From assembly GCA_030760725.1 (NCBI GenBank), contig JASWHV010000005.1, forward strand, positions 87,612,622 through 87,676,621: 64,000 nt of DNA. The letters run 5' to 3'. The stretch comes from Neostapfia colusana. Taxonomy: Eukaryota > Streptophyta > Magnoliopsida > Poales > Poaceae. The translations under genes and the position numbers were made by a program. Every line of letters starts with the position of its first letter. Positions within the stretch are counted from its first letter, which is position 1. Below, one piece after another: positions 45,921-58,911 of the stretch. The notes beneath the pieces were generated by a model that had not been told where the DNA came from, searched no databases, and worked only from the letters and a program-made list of their open reading frames with translations.

Positions 45921-48900
45921 CTGCAAAACACTAATAATGCAACCGTGAGCACGATGGCTCAGCAAGACTTAACCGACACTCCTAAACCATGAAACTCTAC
46001 ATGCAGGGATTACTAACATAGGAAAAGTATAATGCAATAATGACACGCCTACATGTTAATCCTTACTTTCAGTTTAATAGCAGCAGATTATTATGCCTTA
46101 GGCAGCCCTCACATCGGAAGTCCACAATCAAACAAGAAATGCTTTCCTCCGATGTGGTGATGCCCAAAGAGAAAAATAAACTTAATGAGCTCTACAACTA
46201 CAGCATACATGGTTGGCAATACAATGAATTTAAGAACTTCAAATCATCAATGATTCATCACACTTTTTCCGGAATTTATTACTACGTCACAACTCAGTGA
46301 ACAAATGGTACTCATATAACCGCGAGGGACGGTGATTGCAATCAGGACACACCCGGAATACACGACACATACACCCGCCTCGAAAGACTCACGCGAGCTC
46401 TTTCTTACGTTGTATGCAGCAACCTTTCACCCGTCACTCCAATGCCGAACCAGTTCCGCCGACCCATCAGAAGGGCCACTACACAGAACACGTCGAAGTT
46501 GCTCCGCTAGCGGGTTTACACCTCTGAAACCAACCCCCAAAGGATGGCCGTATAAGTTTCGACACGAGAGTACCCGAGTTACATCGGTTTCCTGGACCCC
46601 ATAATTCCAGTATGCATCCGGTACTGTTCAAACATGCTCAGCAGGGCGGCATACGCATCGGTCCTTAACCGAAACAAACAGAGCTATAGCCACACAGGCC
46701 CAACATCCTGCTACTCCTACTCTCTGCTCGGTCTCATTTTTCATTCCAGAACTTTCATTCTCTAGAATCATACCCCGCTGAACCAACATCCTAAACTCGC
46801 GAGTAGCTTCCAACTACCCGACTTGTACCAGATCCTATACAACTTAAGCCTGGCAGAATCTACACGAAGTAACCTGTTCTACCCTGTACTCCAAGGGTTT
46901 GTGGGTCATGCATTTGGAGTATCAATTACCTTGACCTAATGCACAATTCATACTAGACCAATAGAAGTGATACAAAGTACAATGTAACTAAAAAGCTGTT
47001 AAATACAAACCGGAGCTTGCCTTATGTTGCTGCAGGTTTATTTCTACTTTTAAGTCAGTAGCTTTGCGACGAGTAAAAATTCAAGTTTCTGTTCTGAGTC
47101 GAATGCCACGTCGAGCTCCATCGTCGTTTTTCCTACCGATATGAACATGCATAGTTTTATGTTGCAAGTAAAAACATTATAAAACAAATGTGTTTTATGA
47201 CTTAAGAAGAGTTCAGACTATCTAAGATTTGAGAATTTGGTTTGGCTATGTGCTGGAACAGAGAAAGGAACATTTTGAGTATTGGAGGTTTTTGGAACTA
47301 AAGTGCAAAGAACTATATAATGGACATAAGTATGAAGCTGGACATAATTGGCAGAAAACTGGAGAAGATGATCTCAACCTGTTCTGAAATTTTTACAGTG
47401 GTCCACAGATCATACAGAGGTATGGCTTGCAAAATTTCAGACGAAGTTGATGGAAGATATGGCCTAGGGAATTTTCTTACTATTTGGCTTCTCTGAAATC
47501 CTATGGCAATTATAGTGCCTTGTCATGCTCCAAATTTGGTTTTTCAGAAACTTGAGAGTCTAATGAGTCCATAGGACTTGGTTTCACCATTTTTGGAGCT
47601 TCCTACACAGAGATATGAATTTTCCAAACTTGGTTAAAAGTCTGAAATGTCTCTGTTCATTTTCCCATTTTTCAGAGACATAGAGGATTCAAACAACATT
47701 TGGTCAGGAAAATGGAGTCCAATGCCTCTGAAAATTTTACTGGAGTTCAACGATTATTGGCAGAATGTCCTGCCCAATTTTGGGAATTTTCAAATTAACA
47801 GAACTCATGTAAAAATTCATACAATATTTTCCTTAAATGAATTAATGAGACAAATCTAGGGATTTTCATAAATATTGGACTGCACCTCGGGATAGTACTC
47901 TTTGAGAGGAATCCAACAAAATTTATTTCACAATTTTTGGACACTCCTACACAAAGTTATGGCTCTCCAAAGTTTGTACTGAATTGGGAAAATCTAGAAA
48001 ATGTTTAAATGCCGATAGTGGGTCCCACTCGTCATCCCTAACCTTCAGCCTCGTGCCAAACAGAGCAGTGGCGGCTCCCTCCAGCGAGGTCGCCTGAAAG
48101 GCACTTCCCAGCCACCTCCGGACCCCCTGCTGGCCGCCCCCCCATTTTCCCCCACGCTGAACACGTTGGTGAGGTCGCCGGCGGCTGAAACTCGCAGGAA
48201 ATCGGGGTGCACCGGCAATAGCAAACCCTAGGGCTCCGGCGAGGTCGTGCACGGTGAATTCTCCACCAAATGGTCGGTTCTTGGGCTCTAAAGTACCAGG
48301 GAATCGTGTAGAAGACCGACATGAGGTCTAAACAAGCCGGGGAGAGCTCCAAACCTATCGGCACCGTGCGCCTGATATGGTCCAGCGGTATACCCTCAAA
48401 AAGAACTTGAATTCCTCGCTCTACACTCAATTTCTCGGTCTAAAATCGATGGAGGAGGTGTGCTAGGCAGTTAAGAACTAGTGTGCGGAGTTTGAAACAC
48501 AACCAACACGAATTTAGGACGAATTTCGCAATTCCTTACCTCAAGGTCAGTTTCGGCCACCCGGGAGAAAAACTTGAAATTCTCCCTCTATGATTAATGG
48601 CTAGGGCTGAGCTTCGTAGGTGAGCAACTAGGCTTGGTGACTTGCTTGGGCGTGTTCACTTCTGGTTTGGGCTCCCCACGGTGATCAGTTCCGGTTTTTC
48701 AGCGTTTACCCGAGAGCTGCAGATTCTTTGCTGATTTCCGGTGCTAACGAGCTCGGGGCCGTGGGGGAAAGTTGCTGGCCGGCTAGAGCACATGTTGGCG
48801 CTGCTCTTTGCTGTGGGGCGCTCAAGCAAAGTTTGCTTGGTTGCTGTGGTGATCGGAAGAAACTGCACGGCGGTGTTCTGCGCGAGGAAGAGAACAAGGC

Positions 48901-48999
48901 ACCGAGGCTTCGGATAAGGAGGCAAATTGAACACGCTGGGGGTTCAGAAGACCCACGAGCAGATCTCCAGCTCAAGGAAGGAAGCAGGAGGTGGATGCT

Positions 49000-49349
49000 T
49001 GTAGGGAAATAGGCGATGCGCTACTCTAGCAATTCGACCGTATCACCCAGGAAACATGCGAGTAAGAAGGTCATGGATCGTTACCACTAGACGCGCAGCG
49101 CAGTGGATCGTAGATGCGCGTCGTAGCCGATCAGTGCAGCAGTAACAGCAGCGCCTCCACGGAGTCCACACGTACAGGGAGGAACGCCGTGCGTCGGTGT
49201 GCTAGCACTGCGCGCGACAGGGGTTTCGGCGGCTGGCCTGTGAGGGGCGGCGGCTGGGGCTGTTATGTGGTGGAGTAATTTGACCCTAACCCTACCCCTC
49301 ATATTTATAGGCGCGTTAATGGGCTTTTAGGTCACAGGCCCATTAGTAC
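49000..49349 (-). repeat. 3' LTR of G, outer part
   Basis: It matches 63150-63485, with about a dozen differences and one 18-bp extra segment. E is inserted after AGTAC (49345-49349), and the LTR resumes at 56813-56890 on the other side. TATTTATAGG near 49310 (minus strand CCTATAAATA) is a probable TATA box. Confidence 0.9.
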
Positions 49350-50215
49350 TGATAGGAGGATGAGTCCCGATCTTCCGAGAGGTAGGGTAATCTTGATTGG
49401 GTGGAGATCTCGACGTTGATGATCCAAGGCTCCGAACGAAACCCCGCAATCACTACACCACTGCTCCGTTGGTTATCACCCGTGTCACACGAATGACCTT
49501 GCCACGAAGGCTTACCCATGCAAGCGCAATCAAGAACACAAGCAAGAACAGAGAAGTTGCAATCAAAACTGAATTGATCACGAATTTGGGGTCTCACAAC
49601 CGATGATCGGCGACACTGTTCAATGACAGATTGTAACTAAGCAAAACGTGACCCTAATGTGGTGACGGCTGCTGTATCAAAAGGAGTTTAGGGGCGTGCA
49701 AGACCCCTGGACGCAACCCTAATGGGCTTCCACATGATACACGGGCCAGCAGCCCAAAAGGCCGTGGCGCAGCACCGGACAGATTCTGGACACCCACTTG
49801 TTTTGCTGATTCCCGTCAACTTGGAAGGAATTTTGAGGTGGGGCTGGTTCCATTGGAAGCTTTATGAAATCACGGTTCCAACCATATATAGAATGTCCAA
49901 ATCCGACTCCGTATGTGTCCGGGACGTCAGTTTTGGTGAAGGCAGCTCCTGGAACCCGAGGTGGAGTCGAAGTCGAGTTGTACTTGGGCTCCTCCTTGGT
50001 GTGCACGTCCTATCTCCTCCTCCTTGACTCCTTGGACTCCTCCCAGCCCTTGCTTGTCCTCTCCATTGTTCCTAATCAATAAAACATGCATGGAAACAAG
50101 CGTAAGTTCTGAAAAACAATTGAAAAGGTTAGAACGTACCTGGAGATCCAATTGTCGTGCACGTGCTCTAGTGATCGGTCCTTGCATTGTATGCAAAGGA
50201 GAGATGTCCTCATCA
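49350..50215 (-). repeat. 3' LTR of E
   Basis: It begins TGATGAGGACATCTC and ends CCTATCA on the minus strand. It contains the last 96 codons of the polyprotein frame (to 49927). Confidence 0.92.
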
Positions 50216-51215
50216 TCCTCCCCATCTTGAATTGGAGTCGTCCTCGACTCAAGCTCATCTTCCTCACCCAAGTATGGCTTTAAATCTGAAATGTTAAATG
50301 TGGGACTAACCCCAAACTCGGGAGGCAACTCAAGTTTATATGCATTGTCATTTATCTTCTCAAGAACCTTAAAAGGTCCAGCAGCACGTGGCGTGAGTTT
50401 GGACTTTCTCAAATCCTGGAACCTATCTTTTCTCAAATGAACCCACACCAAATCACCGGGTTCCAATTTTACCTCCTTCCTACCTTTACTAGCAGCAATG
50501 CGATACTTTTCATTCATTTTTTCAATTTGTAACTTAGTAGTTTCATGCAACTTAAGAATAAATTCAGAACGTTGTGTAGCATCTAAATTCACAATTTCAG
50601 TATGTGGTAAAGGTAGCAAATCAATTGGAGCACGAGGATTGAAACCATAGACTACCATAAACGGACTTAACTTGGTTGTGGAGTGAATAGACCTGTTATA
50701 AGAAAACTCAATATGTGGCAAACACTCCTCCCACAACCTCAAATTGTCTTTCAAAACAACCCGCAACATAGTAGATAAGGTACGATTAACTACCTCCATT
50801 TGCCCATCAGTTTGTGGATGACAAGTAGTAGAAAACAGCAACTTTGTTCCCAATTTATACCATAAAGTTCTCCAAAAGTGACTCAAAAACTTAGCATCCC
50901 CATCAGAAACAATAGTATTGGGAACACCATGCAACGCACAACCTCATTAAAGAACAAATCAGCAACATGTGAAGCATTATCGGTCTTGTGGCAGGGTATA
51001 AAATGAGCCATTTTAGAGAAATGATAAACAACCACAAAGACACTATCCCTCCCCCTCTTTGTTCTAGGCAATCCTAAAACAAAGTCAATAAAAATATCCT
51101 CCCAAGGTGCACTAGGAACCGGAAGAGGCATATAAAGACCATGTGGGTTAAGTCGAAACTTAGCTTTGTTGCATGTCATGCAACGTGAAACGTAGCGCTC
51201 CACATCACGCCTCAT
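49927..51215 (-). pseudogene. E: integrase region, extending into the 3' LTR
   Basis: Two frames are joined by a shift near 50920. The upstream piece (51215-50883) has MRRDVERYVSRCMTC of the zinc domain and the first catalytic Asp (IDFVLGLPRTKRGRD). The second (50934-49927) has SDGDAKFLSHFW with the second Asp and HPQTDGQMEVVN with the catalytic Glu. It then has the C-terminal GPFKVLEKINDNAYKLELP and NISDLKPY. It crosses the polypurine tract, which itself encodes DGEDDE, and continues through GPITRARARQLDLQ inside the LTR. A TGA separates it from the upstream frame at 51216. Confidence 0.88.
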
Positions 51216-52514
51216 TCATGGCCAAAAGAAGTGAGCGGCCAGCACATCCTCTCTCTTTTTAACACCAAAATGTCCCATCAAACCACCTCCATGCGCTTCC
51301 TGCAATAACAAAAGACGAACAGAGCTAGCTGGAACACATAGCTTGTTAGCACGGTAGAGAAGGCCTTCACGCAGCAGGAATTTTTGCCACGTTCTTCCCT
51401 CTCTACAATTTTCAAAGGCATCTTTGAAGTCCAAATCAGTAGAATATAACCTCTTTATGGTTTCCAAACCAAAGATTTTATGAGAAAGTTGGGATAGTAT
51501 GGTATAATGTCTAGATAAAGCATCGGCAATCACATTGTCTTTCCCTTTCTTATGTTTAATGATGTAAGGAAATGATTCTATGAACTCAATCCATTTAGCA
51601 TGACGTTTGTTCAGATTAGCTTGTCCTTTAAGATACATCAAAGACTCATGATCTGAATGTATGACAAATTCTTTAGACCATAGGTAATGTTGCCAAGTTT
51701 GCAAGACACGCACTAAAGCATAAAGTTCTTTGTCATATGTAGAATAATTCAGCGAAGGCCCATGCAATTTTTCACTAAAGAAGGCAACAGGTTTACCTCC
51801 TTGAATTAGCACTCCTCCAATGCCAATGCCGCTCGCGTCATATTCAAGCTCGAAGGTCTTCTCAAAATAAGGAAGTTGCAGCAATGGTGCTTGTGTGAGC
51901 TTCGACTTGAGAACATCAAAAGCTTGTTGTTGTGCTGGTCCCCATCGAAACGGCACTCCATGCTTTGTCAACTCGTGGAGAGGTGCCGCAATGGTGCTGA
52001 AATCCCGCACGAAACGCCGGTAGAAACCTGCGAGACCAAGAAAACTCCAAACCTGTGTGACCGTAGTCGGAAGTGGCCAGCTCGTGATGGCAACAATCTT
52101 TGCCTCGTCCATCTCAATGCCCTGCGAAGTAACAACATACCTAAGAAAAGACACACGATCGGTGCAAAAGGTGCACTTCTCAAGGTTACCATATAAACGT
52201 GCATCGCGCAAGACATTAAAAACAACACGCAAATGTTCAAGATGCTCATCATATGACTTGCTGTAAATAAGGATATCATCAAAGTAAACCACCACAAATT
52301 TACCAATGAAAGCACATAAAACCTCATTCATCAACCTCATGAAAGTGCTGGGCGCATTAGTTAAACCAAATGGCATGACTAACCATTCATAAAGTCCGAA
52401 TTTAGTTTTAAAAGCAGTTTTCCACTCATTACCTAAAGCCATACGAATCTGATGATACCCACTACGCAAATCAATCTTGGAGAAAATAACAGCACCACTC
52501 AACTCATCAAGCAA
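51216..52514 (-). pseudogene. E: reverse transcriptase and RNase H
   Basis: A 432-codon open frame with SKIDLRSGYHQIRM, FGLYEWLVMPFGLTNAPSTF, catalytic VVYFDDILIYSKS, then RNase H with ELEYDASGIGIGGVL, YDKELYALVR and HSDHESL. It ends in the integrase zinc region (EAHGGGLMGHFGVKK ... HFFWP) at a TGA. It is the longest intact block of this element, with its key acidic residues preserved. A frameshift near 52510 separates it from the upstream frame. Confidence 0.92.
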
Positions 52515-53218
52515 AGCATGTCATCCAATCTAGGAATAGGATAGCGATAACGAATGGTAATGTTATTGATGGCTCTACAATCAACACACATGCGCCAAGT
52601 GCCATATTTTTTTGGAACCAAAAGAACAGGAACAGAACAAGGACTAAGGCTCTCACAAATGTACCCGCGGTCTAGAAGATCTTGGACTTGTCGCTGAATT
52701 TCCTTAGTCTCGTCGGGGTTGGTCCTGTAGGCAGCACGGTTTGGCAAGCTCGCCCCTGGAACCAAATCAATCTTGTGCTCAATGCCTCGCACAGGTGGTA
52801 ATCCAGGGGGTATCTCTGATGGAAAAACATCCATATATTCCTGCAAAAGGTTAGCAACAGCAGGTGGCAAGACAATGGATGTATCCTCAATGGAATATAA
52901 AGCATGTTTGCACACTAAAGCATAGCAAGTTATATTAGAGGCATATAAATCATCAAGATCAGATTTAGTTGCAAGCAAAATAGGATTTTTCAACTTAATA
53001 GGTTGCTGAATTTCAGAATTGAAAACATCCTTTTGCTTAGCATTATTCTTTTTCTCCTGCTCAAATTGTACAATTTTAGTGGGACTCATAGGAAGCAACA
53101 CAATTTTCTTGCCCTTATTCATGAGAGTATACTTATTAGATCGACCATGGTGAATAGCATCAGTATCAAACTCCCAAGGACGTCCCAACAAAAGAGAACA
53201 AGCATCCATAGGTACCAC
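52499..53218 (-). pseudogene. E: protease to reverse transcriptase linker
   Basis: A frame of 239 codons begins in CSLLLGRPWEFDTDAIHHG, the conserved end of the protease. It runs through a Lys-rich linker and ends in the first reverse transcriptase motifs (PDETKEIQRQVQDLLDRGYI, WRMCVDCRAINNIT, YPIPRLDDML). The next frame repeats the DDML segment, which marks a single frameshift. Confidence 0.88.
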
Positions 53219-53332
53219 ATCAAAATCAACAAAATCATGATAAGAACCAATGGAAAATTGTATCCTTGCTGTTTGTGTTACCTTAACCTTACCATTGTTG
53301 TTAAACCATTGAATGTGATAAGGGTGGGGATG

Positions 53333-53779
53333 CTACCGTGTGGTCAAGCCAAGCTTCTTGACCACCTCAACATTCACCGAATTGTTGCAGCTACCACCAT
53401 CAATGATGGTATGTACACGGCAGTCCTTGACGACGAGAAACATGTTGAAAGGGTTGTGACGTTGGCGGTTGTCGTACTCTCGAACCGTGGCACTCAAAGC
53501 TCGCTGCACAATCAAAGTCCTATAGTTGTTTGTCGCAGATGTACCAAGAACCTCCTAAGCACCATCATCCGAACCTGAAATGTTAGTTGCAATAATATTT
53601 TCATCTTCAATATCAGAAGCACTAACATACCCACCATCAGCAGTGGCAATGATCGCCCGTTTGCTGGGGCAATCTCGTTGCATATGGCCAAGTCCCTGGC
53701 AGCGGTGGCACTTGATGTCGGAGCTGCAACTTGTCGAAGTGTTGGGTGCAACCGCCATTGCTGCAACACCTGGAGGCAT
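53333..53779 (-). pseudogene. E: zinc knuckle and protease, broken
   Basis: The first piece (53779-53555) contains a CCHC knuckle (CHRCQGLGHMQRDC) and ends TAG after an acidic stretch. The same frame continues after the stop through IVQRALSATVREYDNRQRHN to the protease motif TIIDGGSCNNSV and another TAG at 53333. The DGGSCNN active site is typical of CRM/Reina-type chromoviruses, unlike the DSGATHNF of the Tekay elements in this window. Confidence 0.82.
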
Positions 53780-53909
53780 CTGGGACTAGTTGTTATCTTG
53801 TCCCCATGATGTAGAAGGTGCGATGCTGCTGCGTACAACACCCGTGGAGGGTGGTGTAGAAGCGCGTACGCTCGAGGAGGGCGCTGCTTTGGATGGCACC
53901 GGAAAAAAA

Positions 53910-54836
53910 TCATGGCGTGAAGGTGTTGTTCCGCCACTGCTGTTGGCGACCCTGCACTTCTTTTTCTGCTAACATAGCAAGTTGAAATAAACGTTGAATA
54001 GAATGATATTCCTTGTAGTCAACTATGTACTGGATCTCACGCCGCAAGCCCCCATAAAACCTAATAATTTGGTCTTCCTGATCCTCAACTACCCCAGAAC
54101 GAAGCATACCTTTCTGCAACTCTTGGTAGTACTCTTGGACAGTCATGTCACCCTGATCAAAGCGTTGCAATTTCTTAAGAAGATCACGTCTATATGAAGG
54201 AGGAACAAACCTAGCGCGCATCTCTTCTTTTAACGCAGCCCATGTCTGTGGTGCATTACGTGTATTGACAAGTTCATTCCACCAAATTATAGCAAAATCT
54301 TTAAACTCACTAGTGGCTTGTCTAACTCTATGTCGCTCAGGAACAAGATGAGAGCTAAATTTTTGTTCTACCGTCATCTCCCAATCCAAGTAAGTCTCAG
54401 CATCATAAGATCCATAAAATGTTGGAATAGAAAACTTAATCTTAGCATAAGGATCATTATCTTGTTCAGGAGCATGAGGACGAGGTCTACCTCCCATACC
54501 TTGACGATTTCGTTGAGGGCGACGGCGCTGCTGTGCATCAATCTCATCGTTATTGAAGTCATCCTCCGTGTCGTAGTAAGCATATGCATCACCATCAAGG
54601 ATGATAGAGGGTGTAGCTTGTTGGGGAATACGAGTCTCCATCTCGTCCAACCGTGTGGTCAGACCAGCAACACTTGTATGGAGCCTCTGAAAGGTGGCTG
54701 TTGTAGTGGTCTGGTAATTGTTAAAAGCTTCGGTCATTGCCCGCATCATGTCCTTTAGTTCCATATGGGACACGCACTCATCATCATCCGGAGGTGTAGA
54801 ACCAGAGGTCTTATCCATAGGCTTCTTTCCTGTCAT
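53910..54836 (-). pseudogene. E: gag
   Basis: 308 codons from MTGKKPMDKTSGSTPPDDDE. An N-terminal coiled-coil-like part (DMMRAMTEAFNNYQTTTTAT, RLDEMETRIP) is followed by an acidic/Arg-rich stretch. The Gag core comes next: YAKIKFSIPTFYGSYDAETY, WEMTVEQKF, WWNELVNTR and RRDLLKKLQRFDQGDMTVQE. The frame is lost near 53920 before the zinc knuckle. This capsid domain looks complete. Confidence 0.9.
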
Positions 54837-55937
54837 TGTTAGTACAAAACAGAAACGAAGATAAAAAGATCGTGAAGAACCCTATTACTACGCTCTCCGA
54901 AGTGGGTGGAAAATCGATCAGTAAGATGCGTCTTACCCCGCTCTTACAAGTTTCTTACCAGCACTGCAGGTGGCCAATGGTGACCGGTGTGAAGCAAGCA
55001 GAGAGTGGGTGTGATTGCAAAGGTTACCTGTTCTGCTCGAGAGAAGGTGGAGCTTGGAAGGCTCGAATGCAGTATATGTATGTCGCACACAAGTTAGTAA
55101 CAGATAGCAATGCTGAATAAGTGTCCAAAGAATTTCACCTAGTTGCTGGCCTAAGAATGTATTAGAACAGTTGTGGCAACAAGCAAGGGCAAGGATGAAT
55201 GATGATGAACAACAAGGATAATATCAGCAAGTATCCAGCACTCACACAGAAATAGCACAACTGGAAAACCCCTTAGCCTCCTGTTTTTGTCTTGAAGCAC
55301 TAGTAGAAATCAAAATCTTTTTTTTTTTCTCTTTATTTTTTTGATATTTTTTCTCAACCAGGGGCACAAGAATAGAAACAGCACCAAGTATTAGCTCAAA
55401 CCGATGAAAGATGAGATCAGCACAAATTCAGGAGCGATTGGAAAAACTGGTGCTGGAACTTCGGAGTTCGAAACGATGGCCTTCTTAATTTTTTTGTAAT
55501 TTTTTTTGAAAACGCCGTATGTGGACTTTTTGAGACCTTTCCGGGAAAAAAAATGCGCTTCAATCAGAGTTATGAGCGAAAAGTTATGCCCGTTTTAAGG
55601 AGGATACCGTGAATCAGGTTTTGGTGGTGGTGGAAACTGCAACAGAAACGAATCGGTGGATGGATTTTTTTTGTAGATTGATTTTTTGTAGATGGCAGCG
55701 GATGGAAGAAACAAAACTGAACAAAAACAAATCTAAACCAGCAACTAGACTCAACCTAGGACACGAACTCAGAACTACGGACTCCGAAACTAAATTGTGC
55801 AAAAGGTTGAGCGGGGGTTGTAGGTCAGGGAAACTAAACTTTTTTTGTAGCTTTTTGTGGACGATAGGACTGAAACAAAATAAATCTAAAGGGCACACAA
55901 GTATACCTCATGATGAACCTGGAAATCTGATACCAAT
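54837..55937 (-). other. E: untranslated leader and primer-binding site
   Basis: About 1.1 kb between gag and the 5' LTR contains no gene I can support. It has T-rich tracts near 55318-55350 and 55495-55510. TGGTATCAGATT lies at 55935-55924. The LTR-proximal 400 bp match the leader of F. Confidence 0.75.
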
Positions 55938-56807
55938 TGATAGGAGGATGAGTCCTGATCTTCCGAGAGGTAGGGTAAACTTGATTTGGTGGAGATCTCG
56001 ACGTTGATGATCTAAGGCTCCGAACGAACGAAACCCCGCAATAACTACACCACTGCTCCATTGGTTATCACCCCTGTCACACGAATGACCTCACCACGAA
56101 GGCTTATCCCTGCAAGCGCAATCAATAACACAAGCAAGAACAGAGAAGTTGCAATCAAAACTGAATTGATCACGAATTTGGGGTCTCACAACATATGATC
56201 GGCGACACTGTTCAATGACAGATTGTAACTAAGCAAAACTCGACCCTAATGTGGTGACGGCTGCTGTATAAAAAGGAGTTTAGGGGCATGCAAGACCCCT
56301 GGACGCAACCCTAATGGGCTTCCACACGATACACGGGCCAGCAGCCCAAAAGGCGGTGGCGCAGCACCGGACAGATTCTGGACGCCCAATTGTTTCGCTG
56401 ATTCCCATCAACTTATAAGGAATTTTGAGGTGGGGCTGGTTCCATTGGAAGATTTATGAAATAACGGTTCCAACCATATATAGAACGTCCAAATCCGACT
56501 CCGTATGTGTCCGGGACATCAGTTTTGGTGAAGGCAGCTCCTGGAACCCGAGGTGGAGTCGAAGTCGAGTTGTACTTGGGCTCCTCCTTGGTGTGCACGT
56601 CCTATCTTCTCCTCCTTGACTCCTTGGACTCCTCCCAGCCCTTGCTGGTCCTCTCCATTGTTCCTAATCAATAAAACATGCATGGAAACAAGCGTAAGTT
56701 CTGAAAAACAATTGACAAGGTTAGAACGTACCTAGAGATCCAATTGTCGTGCACGTGCTCTAGTGATCGGTACTTGCATTGTATGCAAAGGAGAGATGTC
56801 CTCATCA
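55938..56807 (-). repeat. 5' LTR of E
   Basis: 870 bp, the same length as the LTR of F (11056-11925). It aligns with 49350-50215 with scattered substitutions and small indels. Confidence 0.92.
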
Positions 56808-56890
56808 AGTACCCTAATTTCTTATGGATCAAATATCCATCAGGCCTTTATCCGAATTGTTATGATTGCCTCTTGGGCATATCACCAACA

Positions 56891-57818
56891 ATCTCCCACT
56901 TGCACAAGAGACAATCATATAGCCAAGTTTTTCAATATTCCATCCCCTTAAGTGTGTGACCCGTTAGGTTCATGTACAGTCGGTTATGTATGAAAACCGT
57001 TTTCAAACACAAGTCAGTAGAGGTACCTAGCAGGACATACTGACTCCCGAATGTACATAAAGATCATATCGGCTGAACCTAGATACATTCACATGCTAAT
57101 TCCTTTGCCACACGATACCAGTCAAGCTCAAGGCGTGATACGTGCCATCCTTGTGATAGCTCGACCATTCACTCTATCAAATAGTGGATTCAATCTATGA
57201 CTAACTTTTAGTCATAATGATTAACTCTTTAATCACTTTGGCATGGCCATGCACTTTCAATCTAACTATCTCGAGGGGCCCAGAGATATGTCACCTGTTA
57301 TTTAGGAGGGGCAAATCCCATCTTGATCCGCACACATCTCATTCCATGCTTCATCATGTACCTGAAGACTATTTTTATGACCACCCAGTTACGGAGTAGC
57401 ATTTGATAGTTTCAAAGTGCACAACTATGCATAGTGAGAAACAATGGTGATCTCAGGTCTAAGAATCTAGCAGGTGTATCACTCAAGATCAATTGATGGC
57501 ACATATGTAAATAACAACCCCAACAGTGTCTCGGAATGGGTCTATCCAGCACCATGTTCACTAACATGTGTTCACATTACTAATTTGATATCTCCATATC
57601 TATGATCCGTGAAAAGTGATCATCAATTAATACATGTGCTACTCTGCGTACTATCATTATCTCATATAACGATGTAGACTAGGGATCATTTTGAGTAACA
57701 TTATAATTAACAAAGAGTCTCACGAACAAGTCACATACTTGATGATCAATGTGAATAATAGTTACTCAAATAGTACATAAACATAGCTATGACACAAGTC
57801 TCCCACTACACGCTAGGA
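56891..57818 (-). other. G: 3' untranslated region
   Basis: This AT-rich sequence between the RNase H end and the polypurine tract contains no gene that I can support. Confidence 0.7.
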
Positions 57819-58893
57819 TCACTGATGTAAGTATCTAATACCCGTAGATCTCGTGTGCGTCTCATGCTTTGATTGTGGAAGAGGCTTTGTCAACGGATCT
57901 GCCATATTCAAATCCGTATGCACCTTGCATATATTCACATCACCTCGGTCGATAATCTCTCGAATCAGATGATAGTGTCGTAGTATATGTTTGGATCTTT
58001 TGTGTGATCTAGGCTCCTTTGCCTGTGCAAAGGCTCCATTATTGTCGCAATAGAGATCCACAGGTCCGGACGCACTAGGAACAACACCCAACTCAGAAAC
58101 AATTTTTCTGATCCAAACAGCTTGCTTTGCAGCTTCTGAAGCTGCAATATACTCCGCCTCCGTCGTTGAATCTGCTCCTGTGTCTTGCTTTGGAACTTTT
58201 CGAGCTCACTGCCCCTCCATTGAGGCAGAACACAAAACCGGATTGCGATCTAGAATCATCCTTGTCTGTTTGGAAGTTAGCATCGGTGTAACCTCTTACA
58301 ACGAGCTCTTCTTCACCTCCAAACACTAGGAACACATCCTTAGTTCTTCTCAAGTACTTAAGAATGTTTTTGACAACTGTCCAATGAGCCTCACCATAAT
58401 CTGATTGATACCTGCTCGTAACACTTAGAGAATAGGACACATTTGGGCGTGTACACAACATGGCATACATGATAGATCCAATAGCCGAAGCATAAGGAAT
58501 CGCTGTCATCCTCTTTTGATCATCAGGCGTCGATGGACACTGACTTTTGCTTAGAGTGATGCCATGTGACATTGGCAAGAAACCTTTCTTAGAATCTTGC
58601 ATATTGAACCGATTCAATATCTTGTCAATATATGTATCTTGGCTTAATCCAATTAACCTTTTAGATCTATCTCTATAGATCTTTATGACCAAAATGTACG
58701 CTGCCTCTCCTAAATCCTTCATTGAGAAACTTTTCCTTAATGAGGATTTAACAGCATCTAGTACTGGAATGTCATTTCCGATCAACAATATGTCATCTAC
58801 ATATAGGATCAGAAATATAAGTGCGCTCCCACTAACCTTCTTGTAAATACAAGGTTCTTCTACATTCTTGATGAAACCAAACCCTTTGACCAC
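57819..58893 (-). pseudogene. G: reverse transcriptase C-terminal part and RNase H
   Basis: The first frame (58893-58093, 266 codons) has the catalytic LYVDDILLIGND, then FSMKDLGEAAYIL, IPYASAIGSIMYAMLCTRPN and the RNase H start GYTDANFQTDKDDSRSQSGF. A frameshift near 58170 garbles the middle of RNase H. The second frame (58091-57819) continues with LYCDNNGAFAQAKEPRSHKR and ICKVHTDLNMADPLTKPLP, the usual end of a copia polyprotein. Confidence 0.9.
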
Positions 58894-58911
58894 TTCATCA
58901 AAACGTAGATT

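Larger units (their letters stand above)
49350..56807 (-). mobile_element. E: CRM-like Ty3/gypsy retrotransposon, minus strand
   Basis: E is complete: 5' LTR 56807-55938 (870 bp), primer-binding site 55935-55924 (TGGTATCAGATT), leader, gag-pol 54836-49927, polypurine tract 50226-50216 (GATGGGGAGGA) and 3' LTR 50215-49350 (866 bp). AGTAC duplications flank it (49345-49349 and 56808-56812). Total length is 7458 bp. The LTRs differ visibly, about a dozen changes in the first 200 bp plus a 4-bp indel. Protease DGGSCNN, absence of a normal chromodomain and a polyprotein running into the 3' LTR suggest the CRM clade. The clade call is from memory. Confidence 0.92.

Noticed and set aside
56413..57399. 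Short frames at the E/G junction
   Set aside because: They are antisense or LTR sequence. The matching LTR at 49719-50082 has the same shadows.
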